DNA of 64,000 nucleotides from Microstegium vimineum (GCA_022036555.1 CM039133.1:5149184-5213183); one strand, 5' to 3'. Counted from the first letter of the stretch, positions 23,213-35,070 are shown. Notes: a model not told the origin generated them from the letters alone. Numbers and translations: made by a program.

Positions 23213-23646
23213 GTTGTATCATCCTGTTTGAAATTTTCTGAATAATAAAATCTAAAAAGTTCAGAAGAAACCTTTAATTACACGTACGTGTGTACTCGAT
23301 CGATCATCAGAACTCTCTTTTGTCTCGACCCATTTTAAATTTGGACCCAGTACCGTGCGACGTACCCGGCTACGTACGCGTACAATTTCTTCCTCGTTCG
23401 CTCGCCATCTTCTCCTGGCCGCGACCCTCCTCCGGCCGCCCTCCACGACCAGCAGCTCTCCTGCCACGTGTACATCTTGCGCCAATAGATTCCTCGGACT
23501 TGCATTGCAATCGATCGACGACCAGTCAGCTAACCGAAACACCGACTTGCCTAGTTACCGGCTAACCGCGTGCGAAAAAAAACGAACTATAATTTGAAAC
23601 GAAACCGAGCTAGTACTTGTTAGTTACCGCGCACAAAAAAAAAACG
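23213..23646 (+). promoter_or_regulatory. Upstream region of peptide family B, copy 1
   Basis: The part from about 23512 (ATCGACGACCAGTCAG) to 23640 (GTTAGTTACCGCGCAC) aligns with 26733-26855, just upstream of the second B copy. It contains AACGAACTATAATTTGAAAC, conserved in both. No clear TATA box is seen, and no gene is visible in 23213-23510. Confidence 0.55.
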
Positions 23647-23794
23647 ATGGCAATGATGAAGAACAGCAATGTTCTGGCAGCTCTCCTCATCGCCGCGCTG
23701 CTGCCTGCATCGGCCATGATATATGCGCGCGGTGGGGGGCATTATCCCGCTATGTTAGTGCTGTCAATGCCATCGTCTGCCCTGCCGTTCGCTA
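23647..23794 (+). pseudogene. Secreted-peptide family B, exon 1 only (copy 1)
   Basis: The ATG at 23647 opens a signal peptide (MAMMKNSNVLAALLIAALLP, then ASA) followed by a short segment with ARGGGHYPAMLVLSMPSS. A good splice donor (GTAAGT) starts at 23795 and is conserved with the copy at 26872. Homology to the second copy stops abruptly at about 23820, where GC-rich sequence begins, so the following exon is lost or displaced. I cannot assign the family. A short hydrophobic leader and a small exon are consistent with another secreted peptide beside the eight-cysteine genes. Confidence 0.55.
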
Positions 23795-23819
23795 GTAAGT
23801 ATATACAATAGCTAATAAT

Positions 23820-24430
23820 AGGCTCACCGTGGATGTGCACATCCCAATCGGTAGACCACACACGATGGAGGAGCAGTTAGAACAACAGGACGGTGTAGAT
23901 CGTCGGACGAGACGACGCGGATCTAGCTCACATCCAGCCCTATCCCGGCATGGGAGGAGCAGGTGTTAAGCTGCTGCTGCGGTTGGCCAGCAGCCAGCTC
24001 GCCCGGCCTGGGGACGGCGGCGCTGGCTAGGACTAGCCAGCCAGCCCACCATGGCATAGCGGCGGCGACATGCCAGGCATGGCTGTCGGCCCTGCCGCAA
24101 GGGAGCCGCGGAGAGGAGACGGGGCTTCGGAGAGGAGGAGGATGCGCAGGGAGCCGTCGTCTTGGGGGGACATGGCTGCCGGCGGGCTGTGGAGGGGAAG
24201 GGCGCCAAATCAGGGCGGCAGCCAGCAGGTAGTGTAGCGGGCCGTCGGTGGAGGGGGTGGGGGCGGGGCTCGGGTGCCGGCGGGGCTCAAGGGCGCTCAC
24301 CGGCGGGCGGTGGTGTGCGCGCGGCGGCGGCCGAGAGTGGCGGCGTGCGCGGGTGTGGAGCTCGGGAGGAGAGGGTGGGAGAGGAGTGGGGCAGAGGATA
24401 TGGTGGGCCGGCCGCGGTTCGGCTCAAATG
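23820..24430. other. GC-rich segment without a recognisable gene
   Basis: Strongly GC-rich, with open frames on both strands that are proline/alanine/arginine-rich and overlap one another, typical of compositional frames. It sits between the break in family B copy 1 and the CACTA-type repeats, and may be host DNA captured by that element. Confidence 0.5.
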
Positions 24431-24439
24431 GCTCATGGC

Positions 24440-25521
24440 TTCTTTGCCGAGTGCTAGATTTTTTATTTTTTTAAAATTTTTTTTTTGCCGAGTGCCATTA
24501 ATAGATGGAATAATAGAATTTAGTTGTTCAAAAAATAATATTCATGAAACTTGTTGTATTTTAAGGCCAATCCATATGAAATTTTGAGCATCTAGTAGAG
24601 GTAACATGACGAGGTAATTGTGGAAAAGTGTTTTAAAATTATATAAAATCCAAACAAATTCTGAAAATCACGAAACTTGTCTGGGTGTCATGTTATTGCA
24701 TATGGAGGCTATGGTAAAAAATTAAGAATGTTTCGAGCAAGTTGTAACGTGGAATGCCGAAAACCTAGACATATCCAAATGTTATCACATGTGTTCATAT
24801 GTACAGAAGTACTGGTTTGTGTACATCGTATGTGACAACTTGCTCGAAACTTTCTTAAATTTTTTCCACGCCATACGCATATGATATAACGACATCTCGC
24901 TAAGTTTCGTGATTTTCGGAATTTATTTGCATTTTTAGAATTAAAAAACCGCACGCATGTAATTTGCAAGCATTGCCCTCGAAAGCACGTTGATCAAAAC
25001 TTCGGATCAGTTTCTAGATTTGGCCTAAACATACATTGAAGAACAAGAATAACATATTTTGAATCATTGAAATCAATTATTCGATGCACCCGCAGTTCAA
25101 ATTTGCGTCGGAAAAATGAAGAAAATGAAAGAAATGCAAAAAAATATAACAAAAAGTTTTAAAAAAGTGTCAAACTTGAACATGATGACCATGGTGATAT
25201 TTGAAAGCTAAAAAAAATTGATTGCTAAAATAAAAAAAATTGGCCAGTGTCCGCCCTGGCACTCGGCAAAGATGGGTTCTTTGTCAAGTGTCAAACGGTG
25301 GGCACTCGGCAAAGGGGACGACCATGGATGTCGTTAGGACCGGCATTTTTTGTCGAGTGCCATTCTTTGCCGAGTGTTAGGCACTCGGCAAAAGAGTCGG
25401 ATATGCCGAGTGTTGATCTGTGCCGAGTGTCTGGCACTCGGCAAAGGCTGATTTGCTCAGTGTATTTCTTTGTCGAGTGTCACGTTGACCTGCATTCGGC
25501 AAAGCTACTGTTTCTGTAGTG
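24440..25521. mobile_element. Non-autonomous CACTA remnant with GCCGAGTGCC repeats
   Basis: Words of the type TTTGCCGAGTGCC and GGCACTCGGCAAAG occur at 24440-24490 and densely at 25240-25505. The right terminus CTACTGTTTCTGTAGTG ends at 25521, followed by TGT. The inner part (24640-24960) resembles 62990-63200 of the element at 60804, for instance GCTCGAAACTTT and CGAAACTT/GATTTTC words. The left terminus was not found, so the element may start before the GC-rich segment or be truncated. Confidence 0.7.
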
Positions 25522-25930
25522 TGTTATTTTATAACTGAATATTTAATGTATTTTTCGTGCATTGGGCAAAGGTAACGATGACCACGAAAAAGGAAGGGGT
25601 CATGTACCCTTGCTTCTCCCATAATGTAACAATGTTTTCTTTTTTTCTTTTCTTAAATTAATTAATTTATTAATTCAAAATATCTAGAAAATCAATGGGT
25701 GAGATTTGTTTTAGGTATTACCTTATCAGAAGTAAAATTTGTACCATAACATTGCTCTTAAAAATTACCCAAGCACTCATAATATTCATCCCAAATTATA
25801 ACACTACATTTGTATCGTAATTTAAATTTACAATTCCGTTTTAAAAGGCAATATTCATAAACATACCTAACATTAATTAATATATATCATCAACATAATG
25901 TTTTATGATACCTTTTTTATTTTGGATTAT

Positions 25931-25968
<38 letters not shown>

Positions 25969-26105
25969 TAGAGACAGATAGAAATGAGCGCTGCACACAG
26001 ATGATCGATTATTTATTTGGTCCTGCTTCTATCTGTATATAATCTAGCTTAGCTTGCATTAGGGACGGGGAGTACTCAGAGTAGGACTACATGCATACTA
26101 GAGCC
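25522..26105 (+). promoter_or_regulatory. Upstream region of peptide copy C
   Basis: The block from about 25785 to the ATG aligns with 53910-54272 (copy D) and, in part, with 55278-55460 (copy E). Shared parts include CACTCATAATATTCATCCC, ACATACCTAACATTAAT, a GATA microsatellite, CACACAGATGAT and a TATA box (TATATAAT, 26036-26043) about 65 bp before the ATG. Conservation across copies suggests that the promoter was duplicated with the gene. Confidence 0.65.
25931..25970. repeat. GATA microsatellite
   Basis: About ten tandem GATA units occur here. The same repeat, longer and interrupted, lies at 54056-54163 in front of copy D, and a shrunken version lies near 55372-55382 in front of copy E, so it is part of the duplicated promoter block. 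Confidence 0.9.
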
Positions 26106-26625
26106 ATGGGGCTGATGAAGGACACAAGAAGCAGCAGCACGGTGCACTCGACGGCGGCTATGTTGTTGGTCGCTCTCCTGGTGGTGTCCTCTCTTCTCTC
26201 CTCCATCTCTGCACGTACGTGATATACCAGCAACAATACATACTGCTGTGCTGTCCTGCAATAATCTAATTAATCTCCCAGAATATTTATTTATCTGTTA
26301 ATTAATTAACGACACACAGGTTAGAACTGTGACTGATCCGTGGATGATTCGCCGCCGTGTTTTTACGCACGTGCTAGCTAGTATATATATATATACCAAA
26401 ACTGATCTGATCTCTGCTGGGTTTGCAGAGTGGGGTATAAAGGAGTGCACCGCCGTGGATTATGACTGCCCAAAGAAATTTTATCGGTGCAAAGAATCGT
26501 GCAGAGCCAAGGCAGCCGCAATCGGCAGTTGGAAGTTCAAACCAACATGCGAGGATCACCTGATACTGCAGCCCTGGGATTGCTGCTGCGTCGTAGGGAA
26601 TCCACGCCCTCCGTCCCAAGTATAG
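26106..26625 (+). CDS. Defensin-like eight-cysteine secreted peptide (copy C), two exons
   Basis: Exon 1 is 26106-26214 and exon 2 is 26429-26625, with a 214 bp intron that begins GTACGT and ends TTTGCAG. The spliced product is 101 aa. Residues 1-36 form a signal peptide with a hydrophobic core (AAMLLVALLVVSSLLSSISA). The mature part has cysteines spaced C-x6-C-x6-C-x3-C-x15-C-x10-CCC and a basic, proline-rich tail (NPRPPSQV). The C-x3-C pair and clustered C-terminal cysteines recall the cysteine-stabilised alpha-beta fold of defensin-like peptides, but the CCC triplet is unusual and I cannot place it in a named subfamily. Phase-1 intron position, signal exon and promoter are shared with copies at 54273 and 58449. 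Secretion and a defence or reproductive signalling role are inferences. Confidence 0.8.
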
Positions 26626-26732
26626 ATAAATAAATAAAAACAAATAATAATAGAGTTGTTGCCCGTTCAGGCTAGCTGCTGACTGATAGATAGATGGATA
26701 AATATACAAATTGCATGCGTGCATGTGTGTAA

Positions 26733-26871
26733 TCGACGACCAGTCAGTGCCGAAACAACAACTTGCCTAGTTACCGGCTTACCGAGTGTGGAAAAAAACG
26801 AACTATAATTTGAAACAAGCGGAGCTAGTACTTATTAGTTACCGCGCACATAAAAAAAAAAAGAAAGAACG
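26733..26871 (+). promoter_or_regulatory. Upstream region of peptide family B, copy 2
   Basis: It begins directly in the 3' flank of copy C (after GCATGCGTGCATGTGTGTAA) and aligns with 23512-23646. The gene pair C plus B is therefore packed within about 1 kb. Confidence 0.5.
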
Positions 26872-27067
26872 ATGGTGCCGATGAAGAACAGCAATGTCCT
26901 GGCTGCTCTCCTCCTCGTCGCCGCTGCTGCCAGCATCGGCCAGGATATATGCGCGCGGTGGGGGCCATTATTCCGCTAATGTTAGTCCGTCAATGCCATC
27001 GTCTTCAGCATAGTACATTGCCGCACCGGGAGATTGATCAACCTGGTGACCGCCCTGCCGTTCTCTA
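26872..27067 (+). pseudogene. Secreted-peptide family B, exon 1 (copy 2), frameshifted
   Basis: The ATG at 26872 starts MVPMKNSNVLAALLLVAAAA, clearly homologous to 23647. A small indel within the leader shifts the frame, so the reading stops within 40 codons. In the other frame the ARGGGHYSANVSPSMPSS stretch equivalent to copy 1 is visible, interrupted by TAG. The exon-end GTAAGTATATA (27068) is conserved. The following exon was not found before the copia insertion at 27382, nor recognisably after it at 53325. Confidence 0.5.
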
Positions 27068-27183
27068 GTAAGTATATATAATTAATAGCTAATAATATAA
27101 TGTGTCCATATGGTGTAATGGGACCTAATGCACATTAAAATCTTGTTTTGTATTATCATTGGATGTCAGGCATGTGAGTGGTT

Positions 27184-27345
27184 CTACTCCCTCCGTTACT
27201 AAATTATAAGTTATTTTTTTAAAAAAAATGGAGAGTGAAAGCATCTTAAGTTAGACCAAACATATAATAGCATCCCAATTCTTTGAAATCCATGATTCAT
27301 TTCTTAATAAATTGAGTAGTGTCTGAGGCAGGAAAAGAGAACCAA
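27184..27345. mobile_element. Stowaway-like MITE fragment
   Basis: TACTCCCTCCGTTACTAAAT followed by TATAAG is the characteristic terminus of grass Stowaway (Tc1/mariner) MITEs. Only one end is seen; the matching ACGGAGGGAGTA was not found, so it is a fragment with an uncertain right limit. Confidence 0.4.
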
Positions 27346-27381
27346 CTTATGTGGATAGTATATATATATATATATATATAT

Positions 27382-29073
27382 TGAAAGGATCAAGATGCCC
27401 AAGAGGGTGAATTGGGCTTGTTTTAAATTTCTAAAGCAAATATGAAAACCTATCAAATGTCAATCACCCCCTAGTGTCTACCGCTTGTGTGTCCTAACTA
27501 GAAAGCGGTAACAGTTCATAGAATTGAAGAACAACCTAAGCAATTCTAGTAGGAAAGATAAGAACACAACTCGAAGTAAATACAATAAAGTAAAGAGCTA
27601 GGGAAAGGGATTCTCAGTGACGCAGCGATGTTTTCCCGAGGTATCGAGGTGTCGACACACCCCCCTAGTCCTCGTTGGAGCACCTCACAAGGTATTGCTC
27701 CCCCTCTACCCGCGCAAGGGTAGAGTGATCTCTACGGGCTGATTCTTCGCCACTCCGACTCGGTGAATCGCCCACAACCGATCACAGAAGCTTGGAGAAG
27801 AGCCGCCGAAAATCTTCCGGCGATCACTTCCTCCGAACACCACCAAACCATCTAGGTGCTGTCGAACACCAAGGGTAACAAGCACAAGACCTTCACTTGA
27901 CCAACTCAAGGCTAGGAAGGTGGATGGATGCACACAAATCACTCCTAATCACTCTAGGAGGGAAGAACAAGATGAACTCTCTCTAATCTCTCCCTCTCTA
28001 GGCACTTGGCTCTCCAAAGGTTCTCCCAAGGTGTTATCAGCTGAAACAATGGCCAAGAGACCTCCTAAGGACGAAGGGGACAACTATAAATAGTCCCCAC
28101 CTCCAAAACTAGCCGTTTTTTGCTTTTTCTTTTCTCTACGAAACCACCGGACTAGTCCGGAGCTCACACCACCGGACCAAGCACACTGGTCTAGAGCTCA
28201 CTCTGAATTCAAACTCAGGCACCGTCGGACTACTCTGCTTGGTCTGATGCCCTGGTCCGACGCACTGGTCCGGAGCCAGGGTGCTCACTTAGTGAAAACA
28301 TTTTCTCTTCTTCAAACCACCGGACCACTCTCCTTGGTCCAGAGCCCTTGTCCGACGCTCTGGTCCGGAGCCAGGGAGCTTACTGTATGAAACCAGCCTC
28401 CTGTCTTGAAGCGTCGGACTAGCCGTCGGACTCACCGTCGGACTAGTCCGGAGCCTTCTTTCAGGCTCTCTCTCTCTGACACGAGCCATCGTGCCACTCT
28501 CCTATGGTCCGACGCTCTCCAGACAGGTGGCCCGGAGCTTCTCGAGCTGAACTTTTGCCTAAGTCAGGGACCGTCGGACCACTCTCGGTCCGACGCCTAC
28601 TTGGCAGACCGGTCTGGAGCCTCTTTCTCCCCATATTTCAACTGTTTTCGCTGAGATCTCTCAAGGGATTTTGCTCCTACCATTTCTAGGGCTAACCAAG
28701 GGCTGAAACCAAGGTCTCTAGGACTAGTTGTGACAAGTGTGCATATACCCACTCTCGTAAACTCTTCTAGGTCAAGCTACTAATCTCATACCCCCCCTTT
28801 ATAGTACGGTCAAAGGAAAAACAAAGCCCTAGCTATGCTTAGTGCCCTTCTCAACCTTATGGCACTAAGAAAAAGCCTAGTCTTCAACTTGTATCATCAT
28901 CTTTTGCAACCGAAATGATTTCCTATCTTGAGGACATGAATATCCATTAAGCCCATTCAAATTGTATCACTAATGACCTAACACAAATGACTTTGCCTCT
29001 GCAAAACACACGTTAGTCATAGTGACCTAGCATTGTCGTTAATCGCCTAAACACAAGGGTCCATGATTCTTCA
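27382..29073 (-). repeat. 3' LTR of the copia element
   Basis: On minus it runs from TGAAGAATCATGG to GATCCTTTCA. It contains many copies of GGTCCGACG, CGGACTAGTCCG and related short inverted words (28140-28620). The partner 51669-53324 is very similar, with small indels. A third, opposite-oriented copy is at 55689-57368. Confidence 0.9.
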
Positions 29074-29088
29074 ATCTCCCCCTTTTAG
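29074..29088 (-). promoter_or_regulatory. Polypurine tract of the copia element
   Basis: On minus, CCTAAAAGGGGGAGAT precedes the 3' LTR start directly, as expected for the plus-strand primer of reverse transcription. Confidence 0.8.
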
Positions 29089-29535
29089 GTGATTGACGAC
29101 AATACAAGCTCGAGTAGAGAATAATGAGTGAATTTTGATAAGAGAGAACATGAATTGACATGAGATAGGCATGGGTTAGTGATAAGAAAGACAAAAATAT
29201 GCCTAACCATTCAAGCCATGACAAGCACACTAGATATGAATTGAGCATAGTACTTGATTTCAAAATGATATGCTATATCCAAAGGATCAGAGATTAGCGC
29301 GGAAACAATATAGCATAACCAAGTGACATGATATATATAGGTAAAGGTCCACACATGTCACACAACCATCAAGCCTCAACCATCACACATATCATACAAT
29401 GCATAAAGACGGTAAACGTGATGCATGATGCGATAGAGTTAATACACATCAAAAGAACGAATCCTACTGGCTCCCCCTGAAGCTAGCCCATCTACTCGAC
29501 TCTCCCTCTCCCCCTTTGGCGTCGAAGAACCAAAA

Positions 29536-32172
29536 CTAAGCGTCTGGAGGCGGAGTGGAAGCAACCGTGGAGCGGTCGAGCACCCTGAACACTGCCAAGT
29601 AGGTCTCATCATCTGAGTCCTCCCCCTGAGTGTCTGACGCTGGAAGTGAAGCGGTCTGGGGGTCAGAGGCTGACATGCCTGCTATCTCTGCTGTCGAGGA
29701 CTCTGGAGCGGTAGCTAGGGTAGGAGTAGGAGCAGAATCCGGTGCCACTGTCTCTGCTGGAGCCTCTAGAGCCGCGGTGTCTGGTTGTGCCTCATGCACG
29801 GACTCGACTGGAGACTGAAGGACTAGAGGCTGTACTGGAGTAGAAGTAACCAGAGTGGCATCGGTAGCAACAACAACTGTGGGTAGGGTCGAAACGGCTG
29901 GAGCCCGACTATCGTGTGTAGCCTCTGAGGAAGCAACTGAAGAGCGGTGCTGACCAGCTGTCGGTGCAACCATTTCTGCCTCAACCTCTGCTGCTATCTG
30001 CTGACCAGTGGGAGATGGCTGCCCTGTAATGTCGTTGAACGACGCGGAGAGATCTCTGGCAGTAGCACCCATCGTAACAGAGAGCGGTGTGAAACCGGTA
30101 GTGAGAGGGGTGAACTGCTGAGTCGGGCTGAAAGTGTCCAACCACTGTGTACCTGAGTCGCCGGGGACTGGAACAGGGTGGTCAGTCCGGCATCCTGAAG
30201 TCCACTGGACTTTATGGCTGGGGTAGGAGTGACGGTCTGTCCGGCGGAACCTGAAGGAGTCACTGAAGGGCCAACTAAGAAGCCAACTGAATGTAGTGGT
30301 CCTCCTAGCTGCCCAACTGACTGAGATGGCTGTGACGAGCTCATCATTTGGATCTAGGTGCAGCTGGAAACTCAAGAGGAGGCGCACCAGTCCATTTCAT
30401 CATGTGGGCATAAAGGCCATGTTCTGCTGCTGAAGCTGCTGAGACTGTAGCTGTAAGCGCTGAGACTGCAACTGCATGGCAAGCATCTGTCGCTGCATCT
30501 CAAAGTGTCACTCCTCAGATTGCCTTTGCATCTCATCTTGTCGTTGCTGGACCTAAGTAACTGCAGTGACTAAGGAACTCTGCTGCTCATTGAGACGATC
30601 AGGTATCTTCAGCATCAGTCTCTGTAGCGGAGCCAGAGCCGCCAGCCTCAGTGTCGTGAGCCCGTGGGGGCATAGGAGGAACTGGCTGGAAGTCGGCGTC
30701 TGAGCTGTCGGAAGAAGTATCCTCAGAAGTCACATCAGCTCCAGTATCCAAGCCATGAAGCTCCTGCTGCTCAACACCTCGAATTGACTCATTCTGAGTA
30801 TCAACATCATCTCTGTCGGCTGGTGCAGTCCTCTCCCTGACGAGGCGTAGCACCCGGTTCCCGAACCGGCTGTCAAAAGAGCCAAGAACCCTGTAGGCTG
30901 GGAAGGAAGTCGGTGACTGATCTAGCAAGGCACGGAGTCCGGGGTTGGCTCCCTCAAGCTCAATAGCTATGATAGAAGAAATCCAGTGAGCATATGAAAA
31001 CTGACGTCGTGCCCTCATACCATCAGCGATCACATCCTCAATCTCTGACATAAGGAAGTCGGCTATGTCGAACGGTGTCTGAGAGACGAGGGCCTGAAGA
31101 AGTAGCTGTTGCATGTTGGTCAATCCTTCCTTGTAACCGGTGCGAGGCAGCAAGGTACGCCGGAGAACCTCGTTCAAACGATGAACGGTAGGACGGAGCT
31201 CTGCCGGGGTACGACGTGAACCCTCTGAGAAAGGTGGCTTGAAGAGAGGAGCAACCTCCTAAACTATCAACGTACGACCACCGTGAGCTCAGCGAGGCAC
31301 AGAGGCTCCTCTGTAGCAGTCATAGTGAAGGTCGAGCTCTCCAGCTGTCTGAGTGAGGTGAAGGATCTCTCTGAGCCGAGTCATATAGAGCCTGTATCGC
31401 TCTCATCTGAAGGTATACTGAAGGAAGTGATGCTCCGGATCAACCCACACTGAGGCATAGAACTCTCGGACCCATCTCTTAATATAGTTTCCAGAACGAC
31501 CAAGTAGATCGACGAGTCCCGACAGATATGTGATAAAGGGTCAAATCTCCTCTCCAGCCAACTCAATAATGCTCTCCAAGGAGCAAACTCGGTGAGGTCT
31601 GATCTGGATGCAGGTAAGCTGAGCTGCTCTATAGAAATCCTCCATGAGAGGTGTGTGCCATCCTGGTGAGGCTCTGGGTCACGCTGATCAGGGCACCACT
31701 TCTCAAGTGCTTCAAACCGAAGCTTCTTCACCTGTTTTGCTGTGAGGTTTCTCAGATCAAGGTGAACGGATGCTGAAGCTGTCGTGGGAGCTGATGAGGC
31801 ACTCTAAGGTGACTAAGCTACCTGAGAACGAGTAGCTCGCCCCCAGGAACGAGGTGCCAATGGTGTACCAAGAGCTTCTATGACAAGCTCTTGCTCCTCT
31901 AGAGTGTCCTCTGTCTGTGACTCAGTAGGAGGAGTAGACGGTAAAACCCGCGGAGGGGTGCCAAGTCTGACTAAGCCTCGGCGACCTCCTCGCTTTGCAC
32001 AGTCGGCTGCATCTGCCACTGCCTCAGCCTTCGCGGCCTCTGTAAGCTTTCGCTTCTTTTTCTTGGTCTTCTCAACAATCTGCTTCTTGCCCTTGTCCCT
32101 GGAAGGACGTGGAGGAGGAGGAGTGTCATCACCTGAGCTACTAGCATGAGCACGAGAACCACGAACCATCAC
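29536..32172 (-). pseudogene. Extra 3' gene of the copia element (envelope-like/additional ORF)
   Basis: Four frames on minus follow each other. 32172-31813 is a lysine/arginine-rich segment with KKKKRKLTEAAKAEAVADAA, a likely nuclear-localisation signal. 31731-31381 has FEALEKWCPDQRDP and FDPLSHICRDSSIYLV. 31177-30599 has TFFDIADFLMSEIEDVI-type helices (read MNEVLRRTLLPRTGYKEGLT at its start) and an acidic serine-rich end. A glutamine-rich coiled-coil stretch (30590-30400) and a Ser/Thr/Pro/Ala-rich domain (30387-29536) follow. The middle recalls the plant transposon-protein domain seen in additional ORFs of Sireviruses. Stops between the pieces make it a pseudogene. Function is unknown. Confidence 0.6.
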
Positions 32173-33960
32173 TAAACAGTAAGAGAGTCACTGCCCACTG
32201 ACAAGAAACAACTGACAGATCACTAGAACCACTGCCAACTGAACAACTGCTTCTGTCACAATCAACTGCAAACTGATCAACCAAGTATCAACTGACAGAG
32301 AGGCCTGCAAGCCACTGGACTGAACCTTCTAAGGCTTTGCCTCAATCCTTACTCGTGAGTTTTGCCCCGAGTTTAAGCTACCACTTACTGCTGCTAGATA
32401 GAATAGACAGGGTATATATAAGCATATATAAAATCTAGAGATAATAACCCGTATGGAAACAAGCATCTAGATAAGATATAGAATGAAATCTGTCATGGTA
32501 CCTGAGATAATTAAGCGTATCTAATCAGAGCAATTCAAGCGACGAACCACACTCCTCAAAGATGATTTGCCAACTGAGAATTACAATTGACAAGTTTGAT
32601 TTAGTGAATTGGAGTTGACAAGATCAAGAGATTTGCAAAGAATCATCCTAGGACATGACTTTATCCATGATACGACAAAACGCGTACTCAAAGATTGAAA
32701 CCATACCCTAGAATCGAAGAGACGAAGTCGATGACGACGAATCGGATTCGGCAATAGGCGAACACGTCGAAAAACCCAAACTTAGGGTTAGGACTAACCC
32801 TAAGGGGTGAACTCCTTCTTGGCAATGTCAATGGCAATCGAGGGAGGAGGACACCCTTGCTTGCCACTGGCAGGGAGGAGGTGGTGGAGCAGATCGCCGG
32901 CGAGGGGGTCCTCGGCGGCGAGTGGCGGTGGAGGAGGTTGGCGGCGGCGCTGCTCTGCTGGAAACTCTGCTGGAGCAGGGGAGGTGCAGGGCGGAGCGGT
33001 GGAGGCGGCGGCGCTGCGCAGAGGGGGCTGGCCGGCGGTGAGAAGCGCGGGCATAGGCGGGCGGCGGAGCTAGGGCAAGTGGCGGCACGACGTACGGATG
33101 TCGATGAAAAAAGCAACTGCCAGAATAGATCGGCCCGCGGGGAGTTATCACAAAATTTCAGAGCGTCGGACGACTCTACATGGTCCGGTTGGAGGTCCGA
33201 CGGAGGGTCCGACGGACTAAAAAAAAAGAACCAATGCAGAGAGCAACTGACCATCAGACTAGGGCTTCGGACGAAGCGTCGGACTAGTCCGACGGTCCTT
33301 TGACTGAACAGTTTGGCACTGACTAAGGCACCGGACCACTTGCCTATGGTCCGGAGGAGCGTCGGACAGGTGGTCCGACGGATTCTGAGACTATTGGATT
33401 TTTATGCAGAGAGGGACAGGGCGTCGGACCACTGAGCATCGGACCATGCAGAGTGGTCCAGAGGGTGGTCCGGTGCTTGATTTTGCTCTGAATTTTCCTG
33501 TTTTTCTCTCCAATCTTTTCTCTTAGACAAGTACCAACATAAAAGAGCAAAGTGGAGCACTTGTTGGACTTGGCATAAGAACCATCTCTCAAACCCTCAA
33601 TTTAGAAATAGTTTGCCATAGGCTAGGATTAGTTTTCATAGAAAAAGTAGTTCAATAAAGCTCCAAGGGTCATCATAAGGGCACAAGAGGGGTATTAGCT
33701 GTAGCTAGAGCTTTGAATGCTCCCCCTAAGTGACGAACCTAGAGGATGACCAAAAACTTAACCAAAAAGAAACGAAGAAGCAACACTCATGCATATGCTA
33801 TGCAATACGGAATTTGAATCTAGGTTGCTTGCAAGTTTAAACCGTGGTTAAGCTTTGTCACACGCTTTGAGGGCGGTTATCTCAACCGTGTTAGCCAAGC
33901 CTATGTGCATTACCAAATTACACATGTTATATTACAAATGAATGCAAGGTTCACACAATC
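32173..33960. other. Copia 3' internal region, GC-rich tract and GGTCCGACG words
   Basis: This lies between RNase H and the extra gene. It holds a GC-rich tract (32800-33100) with overlapping compositional frames on both strands and, at 33150-33480, repeated CGTCGGAC and GGTCCGACG words like those in the LTR. I see no credible gene. The short basic frames here are shadows of the GC-rich repeat. Confidence 0.5.
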
Positions 33961-33966
33961 TCATCT

Positions 33967-35070
33967 TTAAGTGAAGTTAGAGTGATCAAGCACATTCAAC
34001 TCGCTTCTCAACCTACAAAAGGTTGTTTCATCGAGTGGTTTAGTGAAGATATCCGCCAATTGATCTTCGCTCTTAACTCCAACTAGTGTGATGTCTTTCC
34101 TAGCCACATGATCTCTAAGAAAGTGATGGCGAATATCTATGTGCTTGGTGCGAGAGTGTTGAACCGGGTTGTTAGCAAGCTTTACGGCGCTTTCATTATC
34201 ACACAAAAGTGGAACATCTTTTAAAACAACGCCGTAATCAAGAAGTGTTTGGGTCATGTATAAGATTTGTGCACAACTTGCTCCCATGGCAATGTATTCC
34301 GCCTCGGCGGTTGACAATGTCACACTGTTTTGCTTCTTTGAGACCAAGAAACAAGTGATCTTCCTAGCATGTGGCACACGCCGGAGGTACTCTTCCTATC
34401 AACCTTACACCCGGCATAATCCGAATCGGAATAGCCATTTAGTTGGAAGGGAGCTCCTTTGGGATACCAAAGACCCATGCTAGGGGTGAGCCTTATGTAC
34501 CTAAGGATTCTTTTAACCGCACAAAGATGTGATTCCTTAGGACTTGCTTGAAACCTAGCACACATACACACACTAAACATGATATCCGACCTAGATGCGG
34601 TGAGGTAAAGCATACCAATCATAGAACGATAAAGAGTTTGGTCAATCGGTTTACCTCCCTCATCGAGATCGAGATGCCCATTAGTAGGCATTGGGGTCTT
34701 GATTGGCTTGCAATCCTCCATCTTGAACTTCTTAAGTAGATCATAAGTGTACTTTTCTTGAGAGATGAAGGTCCCTTCTCTCATTTTCTTCACTTGAAAG
34801 TCAAGGAAGAAGGTTAGCTCGCCAATCATTGACATCTCGAACTCCTTGGACATCAAGTCACCAAACTCCTTGCAATGGTCTTGGTTTGTTGACCCAAATA
34901 TAATGTCATCAATATATACTTGGCAAATGAAGATCTCTCCATTAAGCTTCTTGGTGAATAGTGTTGTGTCGGCGATCCCGCTCTTGAAGCCCTTCTTGAT
35001 TAGGAAGTCCCTTAGCCTCTCATACCAAGCTCTTGGAGCTTGCTTCAATCCGTAGAGTGCCTTGGACAAC
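33967..35070 (-). pseudogene. Copia reverse transcriptase (3' part) and RNase H
   Basis: On minus from the gypsy-2 junction: SKALYGLKQAPRAWYERLRD, the catalytic YIDD box in QVYIDDIIFGSTN, and LGRSLVSWS, the Ty1/copia hallmarks. A shift near 34340 leads into RNase H with LSTAEAEYIAMGASCAQILY, the CDNESAVKL and HIDIRHHFLRD motifs, and an end at 33967. The 5' part of the same enzyme lies at 47978-48462, and the two halves join exactly across the ACAAC duplication. Confidence 0.88.
35066..35070. repeat. Gypsy-2 target-site duplication ACAAC (partner 47973-47977)
   Basis: ACAAC precedes the left LTR (35071) and follows the right LTR (47972). Collapsing it restores the copia reverse-transcriptase frame. 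Confidence 0.93.

Noticed and set aside
23923..24587. Overlapping long frames on both strands in GC-rich DNA
   Set aside because: Pro/Ala/Arg/Gly-rich frames appear in several phases at once, typical of composition. No motif was seen.
25931..25970. GATA run considered as a CRISPR-like or satellite array
   Set aside because: It is a simple 4 bp microsatellite in plant DNA, without spacers.
32688..33303. Overlapping frames inside the copia 3' region
   Set aside because: GC-rich repeat composition on both strands, with no conserved domain.
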